DNA from: Styela clava
Taxonomy: Eukaryota > Chordata > Ascidiacea > Stolidobranchia > Styelidae
NCBI RefSeq assembly: GCF_964204865.1
Contig: NC_135259.1
Location: forward strand, 16,502,974-16,566,973
Reading direction: 5' to 3'
Length of the DNA stretch: 64,000 nucleotides
The number at the start of each line of letters is the position of its first letter. The stretch's first letter is position 1. Shown one piece after another: positions 46,582 to 60,300 of the stretch. The notes under the pieces were generated by a model. The model saw only the letters and a program-made list of their open reading frames with translations, had not been told where the DNA came from and did not search any database. Made by a program: the position numbers and the translations under genes.

Positions 46582-49500
46582 ATGGAATCTTCTCTTTCGG
46601 AAGATGAATTTCATCGAATGCAATTGCAAATATTGGATTTACGAACTGAGAATTATCAACTCAGAGATGAAAATAAGAAACTCGTTGCAAATTTTACCAA
46701 ATCATCAGAAAATGAAAAACGTCTTGAAAGAGAGGTAGAGTCCGAATTTTGTCTTATTTTTTTTATTTTATGTTTTAATACTGACATTCTTATTATTAAT
46801 GATTGTAAAATTTAATTGGACAGAAACTGAGATATATTGATTCCAATTTAATTGTGTTGAATCTGGCTTTCATCTTGAATTTGATCCTTATTTAAAACAA
46901 TTAATAAAAAATATTGGAGTTCTGTTCAGCTGTTGCGGAGAAAATTCTCAAAAGAGAGTAGATTACACTTCCAAAATGATTACAATATGATGGTAGTTTA
47001 GTAAGACACAGTTCTCCCGGGGGAGAGGAAAGTTGATAAGACGACTTAATCATATGTCGAACCACGGCCTCTCGTCCGGTTACCAGTCCAGGTCGGGTAT
47101 GGGATTAGTTAGCCAGGTATTTGTTTTCGGAAGCAAGGACTTGATGGTGGAGAAAGCCGTAACCGACCAGCGGTTACGTGAACCACCCTACGGCGGCGAG
47201 GAGTCCAGCAATCCTCTCGCACATGATCATCCCCACACCAGACTGGATTCCATGGCAGGTGCACGCCCGAGGGCGCTAGCACTCCGCAAAAATGCACGCG
47301 CAAGCGAAATCAATTTTGCACGCCGAAAATTTGCAATTGCTCACCAATGTAAATCGGTTTAAATGGTTTTAAAATCAATAATCCAGTAATATAAAGATGC
47401 CAAAATATTATACCTCCACAATTGTCGACAAATACCAGCTTGCAAGATTTGGTCTGATCGAAATATTGCGAAGCAAAAAGACCATGGACCTTTCCCCAAC
47501 CTTTGACCCGCCAAAAATTCCTCTCATTGTTACGTCCTTTTTTGCATCTTGCTGATTGGCCAATGTCACGAAGTAAACAAGGAAGTCGATGCTCGGGGAA
47601 AGGTCCATATCGTGTTGAATGATAGGAAATAGGAATCCCGTGAGAATAGTTATGGACGAAAAGATCGCCTCCGCACCAATGGCCAAGTACGGCTCTGATT
47701 CAGCGTATTTTTCATACAATAATTTTACACGAATGTACTGAACAGTTGCTCTAAAGTTGCTCAAACACTCCCAAAATTAGTGACGAAGTATGAAAATAAT
47801 GTTTGGGGTCAAAGGTCAAACGTCCATTTTGCTCTAATTTGACGTATTTTTTATCCATTAATTCTACGTAAAAACACTACCAAAATTAATGACAAAGTAT
47901 GTCCATTTTGCTCTGGTTCAACGTATTTTTTATCCAATAATTTTACGCGGATGTACTGAACAGTACCGGTATCCAAAGTCGCACAAACACTCTCAAAATT
48001 AGCGACAAACTGTAGAAATAATGTTTGGGGTCAAAGGTCAAACGTCCATTTTTTCTCTGATTCAACTTATTTTTTATCCGATACCGGTAATTTTACGCGG
48101 ATGTATTGAGAGGTATCTGATGTCAAAGTCAGTTGCACGCGAGTGCAGTTGTTTTGCACGTCGTGAGCTATAATTGCACGCCAGGAATTCTTATTTGCAC
48201 GCGGGAATTTCTGATTGCACGCCCGATTTCTCGTTCAAAAAGGCCATGAAATCCAGACTGGTCCCCACATTGGAACCTGCGATCCCACGAAGGGTAATCA
48301 TAGATGCGGTGGCGAGCGTATTCCTAACGCTTAGATGCGCCACACCGCCGAGCCATAAACAACATCAATTATAACAGTGAGTGCAAACCCCTTCTTTATG
48401 ATACAGTCTGAGAGCCCAAATCGGCACTACGCAAAAAACTAAAAGAACTGCAATCTATAAATGTCACCATTGGATTCCCTGAAAAAATAAATACAATATA
48501 CAGAATGAAAAAAATTTCACGTACTTTCAGCGTTTTTAACAAAAAAAAAACGCAATTTTGATCAAGTGTCAACAAACGCATGCCGTGGTTGTTCAAAAAT
48601 GTTATCGAAAGGAACATGGTGCATCTGCCTTTCTTGCAGACGTTTTAGAGACAGAAAGGGTGTTTGTTTTATTGAACCAAATGTCAGGACATCTTGGAAT
48701 CAGAGAAATGCGCCCTGCTGCATTACAGGAATAAATGTAAACGACTGACAGGATAGACAAGTTGGATGGTTTTGTTTCGCTGATTCGACAGTCGTTATCA
48801 TTGAGGGTTTTCGTTGAATCAAAAAATAAATATCGTATTTTTAAGGCCGCATTCTTCCGATTTTTTCACAAATCCTCCTTAACATGAGTAGGCCCCTATT
48901 GAATGTGTAAGTAACATATTTCAATTACGGAAAGAAGGAAAGTAGAGCTGTTATCAGCCCTAACTAATAGAGATGAGTTATATTAAACATGGTTAAAAGT
49001 CTGTCGGTAATGCTTGAATAGAACCATCATACTGTAAACAGAAATTTTGCGGTTGCTGCAAAAGCACAGATAGCTTTATCTCCCATGTCTGCACCACATA
49101 GACTATAATTTCTGCAAATATCGTCATGTTATGCGAAATTGGGTTACAAAATTATCACACACTGTTTATTTGTCAATATTGTACTCAAAAGGCAAATTAA
49201 TTGTCCACTTTCAAAAATGAAAAAAAATACGATTTTGCAGTCTTTAAAAATAATAATAGGAAATACTGATTGAATTAATCGTCTCTCTTGTATTGGTGAT
49301 TATTTTTTGTGGGTTCTCAGTTTTTATTCCTATTGATGTAATTATGTTGAGAAAGTATTTCCAGAATCGTGCAAAATTCTTGTATGTTTGAATTATTTTT
49401 TAAAAAATGGGAAAATTTCTATCATTTCATTAAATGGGTGATGGCGTCAATCAACGTATTCTCTCTTAAATTCAATGTTTTTCACACATTCAATAAAAGC

Positions 49501-52500
49501 ATAGGAATAAACTTGCGAATGTGTATTTTTGCATCATTGTAACTCCACACCTCAACCTTATCCCATTCAATTTGAAAGTACAATGCTAAAAGTCATTCCC
49601 AACAGCTTTTGTTTCAACTGCTCTCCAGGGAGTCTGTATCCACCATATTATAAAGTGCAAGTTGCTGTTAGGAAAAATCAATAATTGAAATGTTCCTGAA
49701 CAAATACTAATCGATAAACTACAAAACTTAATTTGCGTCAACTTGCCCAGTACGTTGAATTATAGATTTGAAATATGCATGTCATCTAACTATTTACCAA
49801 TATGAATAAGTTTTCTAAAAATTGAAATTTATTGATTATATTTATCTACATCGTATAATATGGGCATGCTTTTTGTGAATTGCTTGAGTGTGCTTACCTT
49901 CCTATATCTATATCTCTCTGAATAGTTTTCCATATGATGGCTCGTAAAAACTGAGTGAGATGTTTTGATTTTAATAATATTCATGTGAATCATGTGCATT
50001 TCCAAACACTGCAACAGTGCATGCAATACAGTACAATGTGATTGATTGATTCCATGACAGACCCCTTGCTATTTCAATTAATAAATTCCGGCCTTGTGCA
50101 CTAAAACAAAACATTAAAAGATCACAACAAAAAATCAATGCGCCGTATAGTGAAACAAACAAAAGATTATAAAGCGTATCTCTAAGGACATGTGTGCCAT
50201 CCAGTCTGTTTCGATATTTAGTAATGGGGGAAAAGGACAGCGTCAGCTACGCTCTGCAGTTAGTAAACTTGTAGTGGCATGAATTGAACTGGAATGAATT
50301 GAATCACAGGCCCACAGCTCTGTGACATCACAATGTGGCAGCGTGATCGAAACAGAGGAATTAGTGTCTCCAGTGGTGCTTGCAAAGCAGCAAAATGCAA
50401 CAGATGTGTATTTCGAAATTTGAACAATTGATTTTTGTATCATCAAGCTATTAGCCATATTACAGATTTTTTTCGCGGACCCTCCGAAAATGCTTCACAC
50501 GCCCCAAAAGGTCCGCGGACCTCAGTTTGGGAACCGCTGACCTACCCAGTTTGAAGCAAATGCTAAATTAAATATTATTTTTTTGTAATGATTTTGTCAA
50601 TGTAATATCTGAGTTTAATCAAAGCAATTCTGATGCATGGTAATTAATCAAGGAAGTTAATATAAATCTGAGCTGTTGAGTTGACTGCTATGTTGGCTAC
50701 TGAGCTGAGTTGAATCATATATTAGTTCAATGTTCCATCTACCAAATATTTCTTTTGGTTTGGTGTATCGCTGTTGTGATCGTTCAATCACTTGATTGAT
50801 AATTAATCAATATCAACCACCTACTTTCAAGATAATGTATTTGAGGGTTGGTCTACCCAACTAATTTGTATATTTTGAACTCATTAAGCAACTTTAGAAT
50901 ATTGAACATTTTTTAATATAAGGTCAACAAGGCTAATGGGGGTAAACCCTTGGCAATTTGAACGAATTTGGTTTCTTATTTTAAGTTACGTGCTCAGATT
51001 TTTTAAATTTTATTTCAGTGTGATAATATTTTTATAAAACTGGTTTGATTTCATCTTCATAGTCTTCAAAAATTGAATAAAACAGTTCTTGGGTATACTG
51101 TGAAACTTACATTGCTTAAAATAATATTTATTTAGATGAAATTATTCCCATAATTGAAAATTCAATATAATAAATATTGAATTTATTTGAATATTGATAT
51201 TGGATAATCCCGATAAAGAGAAATTTTGTGCAACTTGTTGAAAAATGAAATTCTAATCTACAGCTTTTATGATATAACTATTTGACAATTAGGTGGGCAC
51301 ATTTTTAGGCATTTGAAAAAAAAAAAAAGGATAAATATGAAAAAGGAAAATATATCACAAGTGGAAGTGTAATCTATTGTTATCTTGTTTTCATATTTTT
51401 TAACAAAGTAATTTGTTTCCTAGGTCTCCAAGCAGACCAAACTTCGGAAAGCTTTCACCACATTGAATAAGTCAAAACAAGCATTAGAATTTGAAGAATT
51501 GATGCAACAAAATGAACAAGCTTTTATTCTACAAAATCAAACTCTTGCGGAAGAATTAAGTACTTTACAAACTACAATTAAAACACTTGAAAATGAAAAT
51601 CGGCAATTTAAACGACAAATAAGTCTCGCTCCTCAGGACAAAGCTCGCGATGCAGAGTTACGGAAATTACAAGCTGCAAATGCAGCATTGAAACAGTCGC
51701 TGGCGTCAATGCGAGAAGGTCAGTGCACTGATTCTGGGGATGCAACTCAACCACAAGACTCAACGGAAACGGTTTTCAAAACTGTGGATGGGAAACAAAA
51801 AAATGACAACGAAGTTAATGGAACTGGAGTTAGTGATGAAAAATTTGACAAAGTTGGTGAAGACATAAGTGTGAGTGCAGGAAATATTGCAGCAAAGATC
51901 TCAAATAAAGATTTAATTCGCCCAGGACGAAGTGACAGTGACACCGACTTGCAAGTTCAAGTGCTGACATTGCAAGAAGAAAAAAGACTTCTCGAATTTG
52001 AGCTTGATAATGCGGTGAAAAAACATGACACGAAAATCAACGAAATGTCAGGCGCGATGAAAGAGCTCCAAGAAAAACTTGACCAAAAACAAAAAACGTG
52101 CAATAGTTTACAAAAAGAACTTGGCCAGTTGCAAATATTTAAAAAAGAAGCTAGTGAAACTGCAACAAAATTAACTCTGGAGAATGAAAAGTTAAAAACC
52201 GATTTAGAACAGTCAACATCTGACACTTCCTCATTGCATAAAGCATTGCAGGAGTCTCACACTATTCTTGAACAACAACAAAGTTCTCTCTTACACTGGC
52301 AAAAGCAAGTCGATATAAAAGATGACGAATACAAAGCTGTGAAATCTGAACATACAGAAAATTCTGACAAATTGTCATCAATTTCAAAGGAACTTGAATC
52401 CACTTTGTCAAGTTTGGAACTTTTGCAAAAAGAAAAAGACGAACTGCAATCTAGATATGAAAAAAGTGCCAACATCGGTGAAGCACTTTTAAATAAACAT

Positions 52501-53916
52501 ACTGAATTAGAAAAAAAGTTAGAACAAGTGCAGCATGAGCATCAACAAGCCTTAAACCTTGCAGAAAAGCATAAATCAGAACTAGCTGGTACAAAACAGT
52601 TAGAAAAACAGATTGAAGAGTTGAAAGAAGAACTTCGTCAAGCTCTTGATCTCGCTGAGAAGCGGAAACTCACTGCAAATAATCAATCCATGGAAGCCCA
52701 AGATATGGTGACTAAATTGAATGAGCGAGCTTCCTCTCTGCAAACTACCTATGAAGATAAAATCAAATCATTAACTGAAACTTACGATACTAAAATTAAA
52801 ACTCTAGAAGGAACAAACAAATCCCAAGAGGAAGAATTAATTAGAGTACATCATCAGGAACGATTGAAAACAAGGGAAATAGACGGTCTTCAACAGAAAT
52901 TAAATGATCTAAATGCTGCAACTGCGTCACTCGAAAATTCTAAAGGGTGGTTCGAACGGGCACTACAAGATGCTGAAAAGTTAGCAGAGGAAACTAAGGC
53001 TTCACATACAGAGGTTATTGAAAAGTTAAAGGAAGAACATTCAGCAGAATTAGAAAAAGCACTTCTCGCTGTTCAAGCGAAAGACGATGATGTTGCAGCT
53101 ATCGAAAAAAAGATGCAAGAAATAGAAGAAGAATATGAGAAAAAAGATGAAATAATTGTGAGGTTGAAACGCGACGTGAAAGATGAAATGCAAAAACAAA
53201 AATTGGTTGAAAAGAAGGTTCACTCAACTCTCAAAGATTTGAAGAAGCAGCTTGTTGCTGAGCGTAAAAAGAAGGAACATCTACAGGAGAAATTGACGCA
53301 ACAATCAGATGGTGAAAGCAACATAGATGAGTTATTAACAGTTGTTGATACTTCTAATAAATCGAAACCTTCTTCAGGTGGGGCTGATGGTGCAAGTTCT
53401 GTAAGTTCTTTCAGTTTCAGGGATTTTATTAACCCTACTAGGACATCTGGTCCTGGATCTACAAGTCCAGTAATGAAAAGGACGGTAACGAGTTCGCCGT
53501 CTTCAAATTCAACACAGTTGAGTCACAACGAAGCTGCAGATTTATTGTCACGCATCACTGACCTCCAGAATGACAAATGGGCACTTGAGGAAAAAGTTCG
53601 ACACTTGGAAGAAAGCGGTGGAGCTATGGCGAATGAATTAGTGGAAAAGGCAGAATTGGTACAACGATATGTACAACATACACGGACAGACAGTGTGAAA
53701 AGAACATACAATGAAGAGCATTCTTCACCAAAGACATTGAAAGATAAAGTACGGTCATTTGTGACAGGACAAGAAGAACAATCGTCACCTTCTGGTATTG
53801 GTAACATCTATGAACTTAATAAAAAGCTAACTAGAATGTTAGAAGAAGAGATGACTAAAAATATGGCTCTCAAAAAGGATATGGAATTAATGGCCCAACA
53901 AATGGTGCCAAGGTAG
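46582..53916 (+). CDS. GRIPAP1: GRIPAP1 (GRASP-1) orthologue, coiled-coil recycling-endosome protein
   Basis: Two coding exons, 46582-46734 and 51424-53916, joined in phase 0 across a 4.7 kb GT/AG intron, giving about 881 residues. The start (SLSEDEFHRMQLQILDLRT) has the hallmark opening of GRIPAP1, and the next exon continues with the matching KQTKLRKAFTTLNKSKQA region. Vertebrate GRIPAP1 is about 840 residues. Nearly the whole protein is coiled coil, interrupted by a Ser/Pro-rich linker at about residues 690-745. It closes with a conserved coiled tail (KKLTRMLEEEMTKNM). In vertebrates it is a Rab4 effector that links early and recycling endosomes and supports AMPA-receptor recycling through GRIP1; here a general recycling role is inferred. 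Having almost all of the protein in one exon is unusual beside the many-exon vertebrate gene. The ATG has an A-rich, T-poor start consistent with initiation. Confidence 0.9.
47237..48262. mobile_element. 1 kb inverted-repeat element inside the SINE
   Basis: Starts ACCAGACTGGATTCCATGG and ends CCATGAAATCCAGACTGGT, its near-perfect inverse. The host SINE sequence TCCCCAC occurs on both sides as a 6-7-base duplication. 'ttgcacgc' words recur near both ends. Contains a tandem repeat at 47692-48115. Superfamily uncertain. Confidence 0.75.
47692..48115. repeat. degenerate tandem repeat, about 138-base unit
   Basis: Phrases 'gctctgattcaacgta', 'ttttttatccaataatttta' and 'gtttggggtcaaaggtcaaa' recur in order about three and a half times; the second unit is shortened to about 80 bases. 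Confidence 0.65.
50470..50539. mobile_element. right end of a hAT-like element (fragment)
   Basis: Ends GACCTCAGTTTGGGAACCGCTG, preceded by CGCGGACC words, in the style of hAT ends. I found no matching left end in the intron. Confidence 0.4.
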
Positions 53917-56770
53917 TTAAGGTATTAGGGTATGTAGAATTATATCAATTAGTTTGTTTGTGACGCAATTTACAAACACATCGTGAATTATAAACTTGAA
54001 TAATAATTTCCATTGCCAACTTAAACTTTTTTTGTTGCACGATAGAACTTTGGATTCTGAATAGGGTTCGTAATTGGATGAAAAATTATAAAAGCTGTTA
54101 AGTAAATATGTAACTTCGCAGATTCATTGGGTCAGGGTAAATGTTTGAATTAGTATCAGAGTAGGAAATTACTGTATTCTGTTCACTGCATTCATATTTC
54201 ACCAACTTCCTAAAAGTTTCTGATACTTTCCAAAATTGAATTGAATTTGCAATTGCTTTGTTGCAAATGCCTACTTCTTAACTTGCTTTTATAAAGTACA
54301 TACAATACGGTATTTTGAATAATGATTACAATCAAAATAATTGTTTTCATAAAGGTGAAATGATACTCTGTCATATTTTTGATATCTTTTCGTAGCAGTC
54401 ATGAATTTTTCTTCTGCATACCAAATATACATGGGCAATATGTATGTTAAATTGCATGGGCTATGATTAGCTTTCTTACTATGATGCTCATTTTACAATA
54501 TGTCTCGCTTATTTTTACATAGATAGGGGTGTCTATATTAAAATAGTTTAGATTCTGAAATTTTTGCAAGAGTAGGGGGCCGCATAAAACGCATTGGCAG
54601 GTCACAGTTTGCCTTTCCCTGCACTAGGATGTCGCCATAAAAAGAGACTAATAAAAACTGCGATTCGAAATCTGATCCAAACAGTTATAGTTTTACGTGT
54701 TTTAAATTAAATTTTATGGACATCCCTATAAGTATATATAGCTAATTCTGACTGTTAAGAGTTATGATTTTCACCCATGATGCTTAGTTTACTTTCTTTT
54801 TCTATCTGTATATTATACAATTTGATCAGATTATTGATTTATTTTAAATGTGTCAATATTATTGACTCAAGTTCCTTTATCCATGATCAATTTGTTCTAA
54901 ACCGTACAAGTGGGCAATCAAGTGGGTGACTTCAATATATGATTTCATATTTGAACACAGAAATCTTGTCCTCTGCACAATCATACCCAGGACAATCTAA
55001 AATAAATGCCTTGTGTAGTTACATCTTCTGAAATTTTTCAATCGCTAAGACCAGTGAATACAAATCGTTTGTGCATCTGATCAAATCAAATATGAATTCT
55101 CTTTTATATAGGCAGAGGAAAAAACTGAACTGACTGGAAAAACAAAATTTTTTTTTGACTTGCTAAAATATTTTTTTATATGAAAGCTTGATGATTTCCG
55201 AATTCTTCTGTCTGTAAAATGTTCTGAATATACTAAAATCAAAAAGGCTGTTTCTGTGTTTTGGCCAGGTTTGACTAAAGCCAAATACTTTGTTATTTTG
55301 AATACCTACATTTTTAAAATTAGTTTAGAAATCATGTATGTTTAGTGCGCAGCGCAGCGCACATAATATATAAGAAATATTTTTGATTTGGAAAACATCA
55401 TACCGGTAAATTATTTCTAAAATCAACTTGGGATCACATCTTTGTATTTGTTCCATATTTTTCATGGTGTAATAGTGAAATCACACATGTCACTGTGATG
55501 CAATAATCTATGACTAAGAAGAAGTTAATCTCTTTTGTAATTGGCAATTTCCCTTTGTTATGACTTCCCTACATGACTTAAACTTCTATTTCCTCCCTTA
55601 CAAATCTGATCAATGAGACTTAAGAAGTTCATGATTTGCAAAACTTCCAGCTTGTTGAAGTCCTATAACAATAATACAGTATAGATATGTAGTTAGTTCA
55701 ATGAAATGAACAATGAAACAAGCCATGTGCAAAAACTGGTGTCCTGAATTATGAAGTTATAAAATACTATATTGTCAGTCTTTCCATGATTTGTTACTTT
55801 ATTGTATCTTACTTCTATACATCTGGGTATGTATTTCAGAGATGATCATTCATTTTGCGCTTATTATTAATGGTACGGATTACCTTATGATTTCAACACG
55901 ACTATAATAACATTGATTTATTTGTAATTTTTTGAGCATTACGTAGCTTGGTGCTTGATTTTTTTATTGTTTCTATATTCTGATGCTCTGATGTTGTATT
56001 ATGCTTGATTTCATTTTATAGAAAGGTTACATCTTCACCCTTGTATATGTGGTTGAAATTTAATTTGTGGTTATTAAGGTTGAAAATGTTATTTACCGCA
56101 ACATTTTCAAGATGATTTTTATTGAATTCAGTTCGAAATTTGTGTTTTCCAAAAACGTTCCCTATTGAAAATTCAGGTAATTGAAATTAATATATTTTTT
56201 GTAGGGAGTGCCATTTTCGCTTGCGATATCTGGATATTTGCAAAATTCTTTGGAAGTTTTGCGGCATACTATGGTATATTGATTCCTAATAAAGTAGGTC
56301 ACTCTTGAAATAGTGTTTTCTGTATCCAACAAGGCACTTTTGAATTTTAGTTTGATATTGAATTTTGTCATGAATGATCAAATAAACAAAACTGATGATA
56401 AAAACAAGTTGAATACCACAGATTCATCAGAAAAACAGTATTTGTACAACAGAGCATTATACAATTAATTAATAAAAAAATTGTAATTAATTGTGGAGTG
56501 TTCTATGGTTGATACTGACTGATTTCTTAATTTTCTTATTGCGTGAGTGCTTTTAACCTTGCCTGCAGTAATAAAATGAGAGTGGAATTTTATTATACTG
56601 CGAATGGTATTATTATATGCTGCATACCTATTGCTTTTTTCATGATTTAACGTGATTTAATTGTTTTGCTGATTTATTGCTTCTTCAAATCCTCAATATA
56701 TGTATTAGCAAGGACGTATGTATATGAATATCTTCTGAATATGTTGTTCCAATTAAAGTTGGTATATTCC
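53917..56770 (+). other. 3' flank of GRIPAP1
   Basis: AT-rich, no coding frame. An AATAAA at 55001-55006 could end the transcript. A hAT-like right end ('cagtttgcctttccctg') lies near 54605-54625 without an obvious partner. Nothing else recognised. Confidence 0.4.
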
Positions 56771-56778
56771 CTATAAAA

Positions 56779-57090
56779 CAGTGGTTTTCAAACTTTTTAA
56801 GCCGCGCCCCCTTTAAATTTGTCAAGTCTCGCGTCCCACCTCAAAATTAACTAGCTAACAATAACCTACAAATAACAGTTAGTAAGACGAAAGTATGTTT
56901 TATTTAAAAAACATGTTGAAAACACATGGCTGGAATCGCAATCTCTAAACAATATAGAAATGTAACTATTCAAAATAGGGCGGTCACAATCAAATCTAAC
57001 AAATGCTCTTATTTTCAATTTGCTTCATGCCCCTCAACAAATTGTCTACGGCCCACTTGTGGGGCGCTCCCTATCGTTTGACAACCACTG
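56779..57090. mobile_element. non-autonomous hAT element, 312 bp
   Basis: Ends CAGTGGTTTTCAAAC and GTTTGACAACCACTG; target duplications ctataaaa (56771-56778) and ctatgaaa (57091-57098) agree at 7 of 8. Lies just before RABL3. Confidence 0.85.
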
Positions 57091-57364
57091 CTATGAAATG
57101 TGAGTAGTAATTTAATAAAAAAAAAAAAAATTTTCACAGCAAATGCACCCTTTCTCATTTACTCCCTTGGTTTGAATTTTTGAAATTCACATTCCCCACT
57201 TTTACTACGACTATCAGATATTTTATAATTTCTCTTCTATTCCATATATTGTTATTAATATTATGTTTGCTGATGCTCCAAATCTAACATTCGTATATAT
57301 ATATTATATTTATGTCAATTAAGAAAAATAATATAATGATGTCATAGGATTATTCAAAACGAGG

Positions 57365-60300
57365 ATGTATATCGAGAAAGGGGCAAAGGTCAAGGTACTT
57401 GTACTGGGAGATTCTGGTGTTGGAAAATCTTCGCTTACTCATCTTCTTTGTCATAATGAAGCAAATAGAAATCCAGGATACACGATCGGATGTTCCATTG
57501 AAATTAAAGTTAGTTGAATTTAGTTAATATTCTGTTGTATCTTTGTTTGTGAAAACTATAGGAGTGATGGCATTGATGAGTATGGATTATGGATTTAAAC
57601 TCCATCCCGAATCGGGAAGATCTCGTTCTTATTCAAAATCATTGTTGGATGGTTTATCAGAGCTTTGTTTGAAGCAAACATGAAAATAGTCCGTTTTAAC
57701 TGACTGGTGCAGTCAGCCTTGAATACCTGAATGAATCCTTGTGACTTTCTGTCAATTTCCAATTTAAAATATTACTATTGTGTAATAACTTGAGGTATCA
57801 TGTCAGATTAATTTTCCCCTGGATTTAATAAAAACATGGTATTCTTGTCTGATCAATCAAATTGACAATTTCATATTTTGAAATATTCTGAATTTTCAAT
57901 TAGGTATATTGAACTTGAATTTAGTGAATTAATCTATTTTATATTCACTACAATGCTAGGCCTGTTTTGACACATTTTCACATGAATTAAAAGCGTTCTT
58001 CAAATTTTCACAAAGTTGTGATAAAATGCTAATATGAAGTGATGTTTATTTTCATTAAATCTGTCTATAAATTTTTAGCTCCATGACTACAAGGTTGGAA
58101 CACCTTCTGAGCAAACATATTGTCTAGAGATTTGGGATATTGGTGCATCAAGCAGTCACACTAGTGGTAGGTAGGTATTATAAATTCTACCTCTTCTTTC
58201 GTCAATTCAGTACTTATCAATTACATTGTATTATTATTTCAGTGGTGGCAGAGGCAGTCAAATTTTTATTTAATAATTGTTTTCATGGCTTAGCCTTTTG
58301 TTCAAGGCTTAGCCTTTTGTTCATTAAATTCCTGTAAGTCTGGATGAAAGGTGTGTAATAGAGGCTGCAAAATTTTAAATTGTTCCATCATCGTTAACTT
58401 ATTACTGATTGGTCATTGCCACAAAAATAAGAAAAACGAATTAATTTTGCATAATGTCATTAATCATTATGTTCGAGTGTGATCGGAGTTATGCACGTAT
58501 AATACGACCCCTTAGTTTGGCAAATTTTTTTTTGAGTTTCCTACCGTAAGTCGGCTTTGCTCTCCCCGTTGGTAACAAGACGGGAGGTCTTTGCTTTCCA
58601 TATGATTAAGTCATTTTTTTGCTTTTGCTCTTTCTTTGATAGATATTAAAAACACTGTCTTTCTTCTTCAGATTCATATTCTACTCTGGAGTAAACGGAA
58701 TCATCCTGGTCCATGATTTAACAAACAGAAAATCCTTGCAAAACTTGAACAAATGGATGAATGAAGTTATAAACCAGGATCCTAATCTGTCAGGAGTTAC
58801 AGTTGGAAGTGGCAACGTTGGGTTAGTGTCGATCAGTGTATTTGAAAATGGGGGATGTCCATAATGAATCAAAGAGGCAAGCGTGGCGCTGTGGTGCATC
58901 GTGCTAAGCGTTAGGATTGGGAATATGCTCGCCACTGCACCTCTAATTACTCTGCAGGGGTTCGCAGGTTTGAATCCCATGCAGGAATAGTTATGTGCGA
59001 GAGGTTTGCTGGACTCCTCCCCACTGCAGTGTGGTTAACATAACTGCTGGGCGGTTGGACTTTGTCCACCATCAAGTCCATGCTTCGGAAAACAAAAATA
59101 ACTGGCTAATTAATCCCATATTCGACATGGACTGGTAACCGGACGAGAGGCCGTGGTTTGCCATTCGATTAAGCCGTCTTATCGGCTTTCAGTTTCTCCA
59201 GGATAAATATGTACTCGTAAATCATATTGTATCCAAATATTTGATTTGCAATACAATATTAAAATGTTTAGCAGGAATTTTTATTAAACTGGGTGGTGGA
59301 AACAGAAATATTATTTCCACAAACAATGTTAACATTAGCCAAATTACGTTTTATGTTAATGACTTGATGATACGAAGAACCACAATCATACGAAGAACCA
59401 CAATCCTATGTAAACCACAATCGTGAGCCACTTAAACCCCATTTCCTGTATGGAAATAATTTGCAGTTATTCATTACGAATGCTGAAGCTACTGGTTAAT
59501 GTGAACCACCCTGCAAGGAGTCCAGAAATCCTCTCACACATAATTTTTCCTACAAGATTTGAATCTGTGAATCCACACATGGTTGTGCATTGGCAAATAT
59601 GTGTTCGATATTTTTCACTTTTGTTCATGATCAACGTTCAGTACAAGCAGATAGGCAATAGTCGACAGTCGCCAACTTTTTATAATAAAACTGGGATCAT
59701 TCTGATTGGACATATCCCAGTCAATTTTTTTTAGGCAAGATGGTGTATATTCTCCTTGAACTCACGATGTGTATCCTTGTATGCATTTTCTGTGAATTTT
59801 GTTACACATTATATGAGTTTCACCTTATTAAAAAATGCACTTTCACTTTATTGGATTACCAGTTGATGTTAAAATTTTTACATCATTGGGTCAAATATTA
59901 TTTTTTGAATAGAGTCAAAATTAAATTTAATTTGAGACTTTGGTGGAAATGGCTCAACTTGGAACGAAAAGTAAGGTCATATCACAATCACAAGTTTACA
60001 TGAATGCTGGCCCGCCATATGGTTTTGAATTGAATTGTCTCATTAACTCCAGGGAAAAGAAAAGCCAATAAGGCGGCTTAATCGTATGATGTACAGTAGA
60101 TCCTCTTCTCCTCACCAGTTCATGCTGGGTATGAGATTAGTTGGCCAGTTATTATTTGTTTCAGATGATTTGCATGGTTTATATACATTATGATGGGATC
60201 TTTGTTTTTGTCCAGATCTTACGATTCTGCTCAAAATTATGGGGCGTTTTCCATTCCTGTTATTATGGTAGGAACCAAACTTGACCTGATTGCCGACAGC

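Larger units (their letters stand above)
47010..48354 (-). mobile_element. tRNA-derived SINE, reverse orientation, split by another element
   Basis: The 3' body lies at 47010-47236 and the tRNA-like head at 48263-48354, both reversed. Joining them at CCCCAC gives a normal family member. Confidence 0.75.
46735..51423 (+). other. GRIPAP1 intron 1
   Basis: Contains a reversed SINE split by a 1 kb element (47010-48354) and the right end of a hAT-like element near 50539. The remainder is AT-rich unique sequence. No additional exon is needed to join the two coding exons. Confidence 0.5.

Noticed and set aside
59241-60003. Several short plus-strand frames in RABL3 intron 3.
   Set aside because: They overlap SINE fragments or are low-complexity; the RABL3 exons join in phase without them.
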